From: Blastomussa wellsi
Taxonomy: Eukaryota; Cnidaria; Anthozoa; Scleractinia; Plerogyridae
Reading direction: 5' to 3'
DNA: 64,000 bases
Assembly: GCA_947652115.1 (NCBI GenBank)
Contig: OX393563.1
Span: forward strand, 5,087,276-5,151,275
How positions within the stretch are numbered: position 1 is the first letter of the stretch; each line of letters opens with the position of its first letter. This document shows positions 61,501 through 64,000 of this stretch, piece by piece. Position numbers and translations under genes: made by a program. The notes under the pieces are model-generated. The model saw only the letters and a list, made by a program, of their open reading frames with translations, was not told where the DNA came from and searched no databases.

Positions 61501-62010
61501 CAATACTAGGTCTTGCCAAATGTTGTCATCTTCAGCAGAGGATTCCTTTACCAATCCACTTACATCCTTTCCTATTCTTTGATCAAAAGTTTCTGTCTGA
61601 TGTAACATTGCACTAGAGGCCTTGATGCCACTGTGCATCAATTTATCAGCTTGGCTTGAATGTAAACCAGAAGCTTGATCATGTATGCCATTGTTGGATT
61701 CAACACCTACATTTACTTTATCACCTTCTTCTGTTTCATTTGTCACTGGTTTTAAGACACTGCATGTATCTTGACTGGAATTTTCAGATTTACTTGGAGA
61801 TAAGCCAGAGACTTGATCATACGTACAGTCATTTGATCCAACATCTAAACCGACGTCAACATCTTCATCACTTGAATTTGTGTCTGTTTTTATCTCATTC
61901 TTCGTAAATCCTTCGTTTGTAATTGTTTCTATTGATGATGCTACTGCTGAGTAAAGGTTTAAGCATCGCTTTTCCTCCTTGCTTGCTAGGCCTGAATCAT
62001 CTGCTTTCAT
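34549..62010 (-). CDS. ZZZ3: ZZZ3 orthologue: SANT plus ZZ-finger protein (ATAC complex)
   Basis: Thirteen coding exons read on the minus strand: 61421-62010, 61185-61245, 60108-60185, 59353-59500, 58601-58733, 57456-57576, 56950-57051, 56117-56212, 55568-55708, 54632-54730, 35960-35995, 35575-35675 and 34549-34711. They join in phase to 622 residues. An in-frame TAA precedes ATG 62010. In order: an acidic N-terminus ending [13 protein letters not shown]; coiled-coil-like segments; a SANT/Myb domain from [10 protein letters not shown] through [13 protein letters not shown] to [16 protein letters not shown]; a MDEDDD acidic patch; [12 protein letters not shown]; a ZZ finger ([16 protein letters not shown], then FCTEC); and a C-terminus with EHLLEPMNR and [10 protein letters not shown]. 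In other animals ZZZ3 is a histone-reading ATAC acetyltransferase subunit in the nucleus. Human ZZZ3 is longer at the N-terminus. Intron 10 is 18.6 kb and holds the GPCR array. The donor after 56950 (GTTCCC) is weak. Confidence 0.92.
35751..35946. mobile_element. 196 bp MITE filling ZZZ3 intron 11
   Basis: TTAGGGCGCGTTCGTTTGGG at the left and CCCAAACGAACGCGCCCTTA at the right are inverted. The inner sequence has ATTCCGG repeats. A flanking TTA on each side would fit a 3 bp target duplication. It takes up most of the 284 bp intron between 35675 and 35960. Confidence 0.85.
36118..36320. mobile_element. 203 bp MITE-like element
   Basis: ATAGGCCCTTTGCAGGATCC at the left and GGATCCTGGAAAGGGCCTAT at the right are inverted, with CTCGCACTGGGACA / TGTCCTAGTGCGAG further in. 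No coding capacity. Confidence 0.85.
36506..37034. mobile_element. 529 bp element with GGAGCTCCG ends
   Basis: TTTTAGCGGAGCTCCG at the left and CGGAGCTCCGCTTTTA at the right. A 116-codon plus-strand frame inside (36607-36957) has no recognised domain. Non-autonomous or decayed. Confidence 0.65.
37073..37492 (-). mobile_element. 5′-truncated L1-type LINE with 17 bp target duplication
   Basis: CCGCAAGGGTAAAAATT stands at 37073-37089 and again at 37476-37492. Between them, starting with a T-run (a poly(A) tail seen from the other strand), is a minus-strand frame at 37228-37443. It contains [16 protein letters not shown] and [11 protein letters not shown], typical of the end of L1-clade reverse-transcriptase proteins. 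Confidence 0.85.
38090..39390. mobile_element. 1.3 kb foldback element
   Basis: The left arm (about 38090-38440) and right arm (about 39080-39390) are imperfect inverted copies: AGAAGTGATACCCTAAGC against GCTTAGGGTATCACTTC, CCACGGTGGCTTTTATG against CATAAAAGCCACCGTGG, and ACATTTCCTTGAGGTA-type blocks. The AT-rich middle has no recognised coding. Confidence 0.8.
39555..39568 (+). promoter_or_regulatory. Conserved GATTCTATTGGATG block upstream of GPCR copy 1
   Basis: An identical 14-mer occurs 209 bp before this start codon, 208 bp before copy 4 and 197 bp before copy 5. It contains ATTGG, the reverse complement of CCAAT. Conservation may just reflect recent duplication. Confidence 0.35.
39764..40681 (+). 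CDS. Class A (rhodopsin-like) GPCR, array copy 1
   Basis: An intronless 305-residue seven-transmembrane receptor. Visible class A marks: GNALILVAL (TM1), LAFSDLCVG (TM2), a Cys at the start of TM3 (WNLCRIG), VDRLLALLL in place of DRY, ICYFPFG in TM6 (a variant CWxP) and NPLLYCWK (NPxxY) into helix 8. The N-terminus is short with Asn glycosylation sites and a Cys (FLCDPT). The second extracellular loop is very short and lacks the usual Cys. Start ATG 39764 aligns with the other copies. A G-protein-coupled membrane receptor; the ligand is not inferable. It lies antisense in ZZZ3 intron 10. Confidence 0.95.
   Translation: MFNYSLQAGFLCDPTLALHSNSSQLSTILFVVSGLNIALSITASLGNALILVALHKESSLNPPSKLFLRCLAFSDLCVGVLVQPLAVVSLLSVVYHRWNLCRIGALLWYSLSEMLIAFSLTTLTAISVDRLLALLLSIRYRQVVTTKRARLLVALFLIVSIANWVLEQTDTVAFLVYNALVWLLWLITSIYCYLRIYLNLRNLIQAQVNPQGQHSGTSPSNLSRYKRTVSTALWIFAAMIICYFPFGLVLIVSTTLSEPSESLVVFTFFAITLIYSNSSLNPLLYCWKIRELRHAVKEIIRNLQY
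41060..41226 (-). repeat. tRNA-derived SINE, 3′-truncated, minus orientation
   Basis: The head (GTGGGAGGCGCAGTGGCCTA) ends at 41226 and the copy stops near the GCCGGCGAATTTACTG position. The A- and B-box-like segments are both readable. Confidence 0.85.
41787..41820. repeat. Short AT-rich inverted repeat
   Basis: ATGAATAATAAA and TTTATTATTCAT face each other across a few bases, 220 bp before GPCR copy 2. Could be chance in AT-rich DNA. Confidence 0.4.
42040..42972 (+). CDS. Class A GPCR, array copy 2
   Basis: Intronless, 310 residues. It shares the array plan: N-terminal [15 protein letters not shown] (TM1), LAVSDLCVG (TM2), [33 protein letters not shown] into TM6, MICYIPFG and [11 protein letters not shown]. 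It is clearly paralogous to copies 1, 4 and 5 but diverged in TM4 and the second extracellular loop ([11 protein letters not shown]). No stop or frameshift. The 3′ flank has CAAGT-rich DNA also seen after copy 5, so the duplicated unit included downstream DNA. Confidence 0.95.
   Translation: MSNNSLQTRPLCNPTSTVLRNSSSSTMILVISGINIALSITATLGNSLILVAFHKESSLNPPSKLFLRCLAVSDLCVGLIVQPMAVVSLLSAVYRRWNLCRIGESLWHSFSIAMTGISLATLTAISVDRLLAVLLGIRYRQVVTKKRARLVVVLILFISFAKCVLQHINIFAFLVNSALMWILWLITSIYCYARIYLTLQNQIQAQVTPQGQYNGISPLNLSRYKRTVSTALWIFAAMMICYIPFGLVSIFSTAFPKLKGSLKIINFFALTLVYINSTLNPLLYCWKIREVRHAVKEILRNLGVCKLSRD
43438..43530. repeat. (AAT)n / (TAATAA)n simple repeats
   Basis: Two short AATAAT runs (about 43438-43455 and 43511-43530) in AT-rich DNA between GPCR copies 2 and 3. 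Confidence 0.7.
43555..43869. mobile_element. 315 bp MITE-like element
   Basis: TTCATTCTCGTCCCCATAGC at the left and its near complement GCTATGGGACGAGAATGAA at the right. Inner inverted blocks around CTTGGCACGA and TCGTGCCAAGG. No coding. Confidence 0.85.
44370..45268 (+). pseudogene. GPCR pseudogene, array copy 3
   Basis: It aligns with copy 1 along its whole length but is broken in three ways. At 44622-44624 a Leu codon (TTA in copy 1) is TAA, ending the frame after TM2. Around 44840 a 27 bp in-frame deletion removes part of TM4. Around 45075 about 10 bp are missing in TM6, shifting the frame. The rest still reads as receptor: [25 protein letters not shown] and, in another frame, [11 protein letters not shown]. 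Not expected to give a working receptor. Confidence 0.93.
45303..45326. repeat. (GTT)n microsatellite
   Basis: About eight GTT units just downstream of the GPCR pseudogene. Confidence 0.85.
45849..47065 (+). repeat. Duplicated GPCR 5′ flank without a receptor (block A)
   Basis: This block matches 47983-49890 (flank of copy 4) and, in its right half, 52030-52605 (flank of copy 5). Landmarks are TTTACCCAGTGGTAAAC, CTCGAAACA(A/G)G, the GATTCTATTGGATG block (46883-46896) and AGGAGATTAAAAGCAGGTCA. It breaks off after AACTTTTAACAA, just where a start codon would be 20-30 bp on, and unrelated sequence follows. Confidence 0.8.
47066..47982. other. Unrelated filler between duplicated flanks
   Basis: No gene seen. 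The segment interrupts the receptor-flank duplication and holds a short tandem repeat near its right end. Its centre (about 47100-47580), ending in GGATGAATAAAAAATAAAAA, could be a retroelement tail; I could not recognise a family. Confidence 0.5.
47848..47942. repeat. About 20 bp tandem repeat (AATTTGATGCGGCATAAA)
   Basis: Four to five degenerate direct copies of AATTTGATG(C/T)(G/A)GC(A/G)T, each about 20 bp. Confidence 0.75.
48201..48231. repeat. Perfect palindrome with 15 bp arms
   Basis: AAGCTTATCACCTAG, a single A, then CTAGGTGATAAGCTT. It is present in flank block B but absent from the matching place in block A (near 46100). Confidence 0.85.
48728..49451. mobile_element. 724 bp DNA element inserted in GPCR copy 4 flank
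   Basis: CAGGGACGGCGGAG at the left and CTCCGCCGTCCCTG at the right. Inner inverted G/C runs (GGAGCCCCCCAC against the long C-run near 49406). ATTG stands on both sides, a likely short target duplication. Blocks A and C lack the element at the same place, giving empty sites (AATCACTGATG). No transposase frame. Confidence 0.9.
49701..49714 (+). promoter_or_regulatory. Conserved GATTCTATTGGATG block upstream of GPCR copy 4
   Basis: The same block as at 39555 and 52409, 208 bp before the start codon. Confidence 0.35.
49909..50841 (+). CDS. Class A GPCR, array copy 4
   Basis: Intronless, 310 residues, very close to copy 5 from the N-terminal [15 protein letters not shown] onward. Motifs: [68 protein letters not shown] with APYG in TM6, and [11 protein letters not shown]. 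The second extracellular loop ([11 protein letters not shown]) is short with no Cys. The frame is intact. ATG 49909 fits the alignment to the other copies. A LINE insertion lies 80 bp downstream. Confidence 0.95.
   Translation: MSNHTFQTGFLCDPTMPVHRKSSQLSTIILVISGINIALSVTASLGNALILVAFHKESSLNPPSKLFLRCLAFSDLCVGLLVQPLAVISLLSAFYHRWNVCRVSERLWYSLSILMVGFSLATLAGISVDRLLALLLGIKYRQVVTMKRARMLVAIFLLTSIVNCVLQQADYFDFLLYSTVIWSLFLIMSIYCYVRIYLTLRIHIQAQVTQQEQHNGISPFNLSRYKKTVSTALCVFAALIICYAPYGLLLITLTTVSDPLANAFHVIYSFVALTLVYINSALNPLLYCWKMKEVRHAVKGILRRLGFCKL
50921..52020 (+). mobile_element. 5′-truncated non-LTR retrotransposon (LINE), 3′ part
   Basis: Reads as the end of a reverse-transcriptase protein: [20 protein letters not shown], then after an insertion [32 protein letters not shown] and [18 protein letters not shown]. 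It is followed by a 3′ UTR ending in AATAAAG and a (TTCA)n tail. Frames are broken. Receptor-flank DNA (TGTCACGCACATAATGAG) resumes at 52021, as in the copy 5 flank at 53588, so the LINE inserted after the duplication or was lost from the other copy. Confidence 0.85.
51021..51228. mobile_element. Inverted-repeat element inserted inside the LINE
   Basis: TGCACCTTTTT is found on both sides (51009 and 51229), and the LINE frame continues across it. The right three quarters is a hairpin: GGGTTGATAATGTAAATTGG at the left and its complement at about 51186-51207, with CACCGTAAAGAGA arms and a short loop. Confidence 0.8.
52409..52422 (+). promoter_or_regulatory. Conserved GATTCTATTGGATG block upstream of GPCR copy 5
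   Basis: 197 bp before the preferred start codon; same block as in copies 1 and 4. Confidence 0.35.
52606..53535 (+). CDS. Class A GPCR, array copy 5
   Basis: Intronless, 309 residues from ATG 52606. An in-frame ATG at 52504 would add 34 residues, but the equivalent upstream frame is not kept in copy 4 and the homologous start lies at 52606. Motifs: [55 protein letters not shown] and [11 protein letters not shown]. The C-terminus (RRLVTFKKS) differs from copy 4 (RRLGFCKL) because of a small local deletion that joins further downstream sequence. The frame is intact. It is the last receptor before the upstream ZZZ3 exons. Confidence 0.95.
   Translation: MLNHTFQTGFLCDPTMPVHQNFSQLSTIIFVVLGLNIALSITASLGNALILVAFRKESSLNPPSKLFLRCLAFSDLCVGLLVQPLAVISLFSAFYHRWNVCRVSERLWYSLSILMAGFSLATLAGISVDRLLALLLGIRYRQVVTMKRARMLIAIFLLTSIVNCALQQADYFDFLLYCTVTWSLYLIMSIYCYVRIYLKLRVHIQAQVTLQGQHNGISLLNLSRYKKTVSTALCVFAALIICYAPFGLLLIIVTTVSDLNAFQDIYSFIALMLVYVNSSLNPLLYCWKMKEVRHAVKGILRRLVTFKKS
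53790..53852 (-). repeat. tRNA-Ser-like pseudogene or SINE head
   Basis: On the minus strand it reads AGCGTGGCTGAGTGGTTAGA then GCTTTGGACTTGAAATCC, like a serine tRNA with a UGA-type anticodon arm. The T-arm is not clean. Likely a remnant, not a functional tRNA. Confidence 0.4.
55005..55311 (+). repeat. Complete tRNA-derived SINE with 14 bp target duplication
   Basis: TAGCGTTGAAGAGT stands at 54991-55004 and again at 55312-55325. The element has the tRNA-like head, the GGTTCGAGTCC B-box and a tail of CTTAC repeats. The best-preserved copy in the window, in a ZZZ3 intron. Confidence 0.93.
56270..56545 (+). repeat. Degenerate tRNA-derived SINE
   Basis: Recognisable by CTAATGGGTAGCTCGCTGGA, ACCTTACTCTCATAGTGACT, GGGGGTAACTCTGGGATGGA and TAGCATCCCATCAA. 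More diverged than 55005-55311. Confidence 0.7.
57155..57310 (+). repeat. Degenerate, truncated tRNA-derived SINE
   Basis: GTGCGCAGTGGTCTAATGGT head, then TACTCTCACACTGCCCCTCT. Ends before the 3′ body. Confidence 0.7.
58970..59320. repeat. Degenerate minisatellite (TGTACACATTGCAGGCCTA)
   Basis: About ten irregularly spaced copies of (T)GTACACATTGCAGGCCTA or shortened forms, in a ZZZ3 intron. One 38 bp phrase around GCTGGTTAACTAAACTCTGT is repeated exactly. Confidence 0.8.
60250..60508 (-). repeat. tRNA-derived SINE, minus orientation
   Basis: The head complement (TAACCATTAGGCC) is at the right and the body (CTTGCCCAAGAACACAATGC, CACCTGGGTGAAGAGAGGCA) runs leftward. Moderately diverged, in a ZZZ3 intron. 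Confidence 0.8.
60690..60815 (-). repeat. Degenerate SINE head, minus orientation
   Basis: CACTAACCAATAAGCCAGAG and GTGTCTTGCCAGGACTCAAA match the family with losses. Confidence 0.6.
60872..61120 (+). repeat. tRNA-derived SINE
   Basis: GTGGGAGGCGCAGTGGTCTA head, GGGTTCAAGCCC B-box, an internal deletion after GGGACACTTTACTCTCACCG, and the GGGCCACTAGGCTTG 3′ body. In the ZZZ3 intron between 61185 and 60185. Confidence 0.85.
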
Positions 62011-62031
62011 ATTATTTTAACCTTAACTACA

Positions 62032-62295
62032 TTAAAAAATACCGGAATAATCCTGCGGATACCACATGAATTCTACAAAGTTCGTGATTCTTTGTGTTGC
62101 CACCATCGTAATCATGGCTAAATAATTGCGGCGAAATCGACTCTTGCTTAAGTTTCCACGACGAGGACCTTCACAAAAATCAGAACCCCAATCAATCGGA
62201 AAGATTGTTATGGTGCGACGTAGATGAAAATGTGCGAAATCAAGCAGTTCTTTACGTGTAGATTCCAAATAAATTTTGAATAATGACTTTTCCAT
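62032..62295 (-). CDS. Open frame just upstream of the ZZZ3 start (possible uORF)
   Basis: 87 codons, stopping 22 bp before the ZZZ3 start codon on the same strand. No recognised domain. Composition is not obviously chance-like (Arg/Phe-rich, few simple repeats). It could be an upstream frame in the ZZZ3 leader, part of an alternative N-terminal exon, or chance. Confidence 0.2.
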   Translation of the reverse strand: MEKSLFKIYLESTRKELLDFAHFHLRRTITIFPIDWGSDFCEGPRRGNLSKSRFRRNYLAMITMVATQRITNFVEFMWYPQDYSGIF

Positions 62296-62598
62296 AAACA
62301 GGTGTCATGCACATGCAGTTTAGTTCTTGCTCATTTATATGTTTCTAACTGTTAGCAACAAAATAATATTATACGCTCTGTCCAGCTCGTCCACCATCTT
62401 TGAATTTACCATCATTGAGCCCACTATAGTTCAGAGGTTTTCCTTTGAATTTCCCGAAATCGTAATCTCGCCAGGAGCCAGCTTTTCTTTTGGTCAGCAC
62501 CAACGCGAACCTCCGTTGGTACGTGATGTGTACCCCCAAAATCGCTTTAGACGACACAACAGATTATTGGATATATAAGTTGCTTTCGACTACATAAC

Positions 62599-63143
62599 AG
62601 ATTATATGGGTTGGGGTTAGGCTGATACCACATGAAAAAGATGACTTTGCGAAACTACAATACGACAGAAACCGATAAAGCAGGGCTGCAACCGTGGACA
62701 GCTGTTTCGTTCTTATTGGAACTCGTCAGCACGGTATAGCAATTCTAAATGAAACCAGCAAGAGAGCCAGCCCAGATAAATTTATTTGGTCCACAAAAAC
62801 AAAATCCGTGCTCCATCAAGTTCCGTTCTTTGAACCGTGAACATCTGAACATTTTGGCTTTTGCGGACAAGAATATGGCACTTTGCCTGCTTTCTTCCTG
62901 AAGCAAGTGGTGTGGCAGCGCGTGATTCGGGGGTGCGCGTGATTCGGTTGTGTTTCATTTTATCTGGGTTGGCTCTCTTGCTGGTTTCATTTTAGAATTG
63001 CTATACCATGCTGACGAGTTCTAATAAGAACGAAACAGCTGTCCACGGTTGCAGCCCTGCTTTATTGGTTTCTGTCGTATTGTTGTCTCGCAAAGTCAAC
63101 TTTTTCACGTGGTATCAATCTAATCCCAACCCATATAATCTGT
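62599..63143. mobile_element. 545 bp foldback element upstream of ZZZ3
   Basis: The arms of about 185 bp (62599-62782 and 62957-63143) are nearly perfect inverted copies, from GATTATATGGGTTGGG to GAGAGCCAGCCCAGATAAA on the left and its complement on the right. The loop is about 175 bp. A 22 bp direct repeat, ATTTATTTGGTCCACAAAAA plus CA, is at 62780 and again near 63858. Confidence 0.9.
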
Positions 63144-63247
63144 CATGTTGTCTTTCAGTCCTTTTCAGTCAATATCGTGCTTCTCCTTCAAGCTAGCCCT
63201 TAATTAGTCTAATATCGATAGGCATGCCGTGAAGTTCAGTTAGAGTT

Positions 63248-63330
63248 ATGTCGTTAATCGGCCACGCCGCGGTACACGCTTTAGTTCAAAAGGTTGTTGG
63301 AAATACTTGGTTATCAAACACTTCAGTCTT
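63248..63330 (+). CDS. Possible first coding exon of an unknown gene
   Basis: ATG 63248 opens 27 codons (MSLIGHAAVHALVQKVV and onward) ending at a consensus GTGAGT donor at 63331. GC content is higher than around it, as in many first exons, and it points away from ZZZ3. No downstream exon was found in the remaining 670 bp, so this rests on the start, the donor and the composition only. Confidence 0.3.
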
Positions 63331-63894
63331 GTGAGTATATATTTCAATCTAAAAAATCTTGCACATTCAACTAACACCGCACACAAATTCTGTCTACAGC
63401 TAAAACACACATGTATGCCCACGCATGTTAACTACTTATTAACCGAGAATAAAGTTTTTACTGCGGGGAAATCGCGGTCAAACTGAGGCCTTGCACTTAG
63501 CCAATCAGAGCGTGGATTATATCGGCTACAAGCTCTAGCAATATAGTGATGTATAATGAAGCAAACCAACTCCATCTGTATAATTGTTAACTACAAACCT
63601 GAAAAATTACTTTCCACCAAATTTAACCCATTTCACACGAAGCTGAATCTCATATATTTTCACTGCAATAAATTATGAGAGTCTCAGTCGAGTAGTATTT
63701 TAGGCATTTTTATGGTAAACGGTTAAATTTTTGGCCTTTTTACGGCTAACAGTTAATTTTTTCCGTTGCAGTTAACTGAAATTTTAATAATTTATTACCA
63801 TTACTTTACATTATAATATAAAAATTAACTGGAAATATAATAGTTAATTTCCATTAAATTTATTTGGTCCACAAAAACATATCAGTCCTTTACT

Positions 63895-63996
63895 TAGACT
63901 GTTCACAGTCCGCTATTTTTTCGTATTTTTCTTCGATCAGCGAACGCGGTGAATTAATCGGGAGTTGAAAAAAATAGAGCGGCTGTGAACAGTCTA
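63895..63996. mobile_element. About 100 bp MITE with TAGACTGTTCACAG ends
   Basis: TAGACTGTTCACAGTCCGCT at the left and AGCGGCTGTGAACAGTCTA at the right, inverted. The middle is AT-rich without coding. Confidence 0.85.
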
Positions 63997-64000
63997 TCCT

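Noticed and set aside
61239..61616. 125-codon plus-strand frame opposite ZZZ3 exon 1
   Set aside because: It overlaps a well-supported coding exon on the other strand and has no motif.

Overview
The window reads as nuclear DNA of an animal, most likely an anthozoan cnidarian (stony coral or sea anemone). The support is: intron-rich genes with GT–AG splice sites, an AT-rich background, a tRNA-derived SINE in many copies, many short inverted-repeat DNA elements, and a tandem array of intronless class A GPCRs. Species cannot be fixed from the sequence. Exon boundaries below were read by eye from splice sites, reading phase and family similarity; none was tested with transcripts or a database.

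Layout. (1) 1141–10884, minus strand: a secreted protein with a signal peptide, two AbfB-like (arabinofuranosidase-B type) beta-trefoil repeats, five tiny acidic exons, one 455-codon low-complexity exon and two TSP1-type modules; it runs off the left edge. (2) 14239–18794, plus strand: a CD38-type ADP-ribosyl cyclase in eight exons with a signal peptide and a C-terminal membrane anchor. (3) 19421–21978: a 1.3 kb direct tandem duplication with no recognised gene. (4) 22225–30323, minus strand: a ten-exon Cys-loop receptor of the GABA-A/glycine (anion channel) type. (5) 34549–62010, minus strand: a thirteen-exon ZZZ3 orthologue (SANT domain plus ZZ zinc finger; ATAC histone acetyltransferase complex in other animals). 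(6) 39764–53535, plus strand: four intact and one broken rhodopsin-like GPCR genes, all lying inside the 18.6 kb intron 10 of ZZZ3. (7) 63248 onward: a possible first exon of a plus-strand gene.

The most notable arrangement is the GPCR array nested antisense in one ZZZ3 intron. The ZZZ3 exons on either side join in phase and give the expected domain order, so the host gene looks intact. The array expanded by tandem duplication: copies share 5′ and 3′ flanks, one flank has no receptor after it, one copy is a pseudogene, and later insertions (a 724 bp DNA element and a LINE that itself carries another insertion) mark individual copies.

The remaining DNA is mostly mobile-element debris: SINEs, MITE-like and foldback elements, an L1-type insertion with a 17 bp target-site duplication, and simple repeats. 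The genes are not an operon or pathway; apart from the nesting, their neighbourhood looks incidental.
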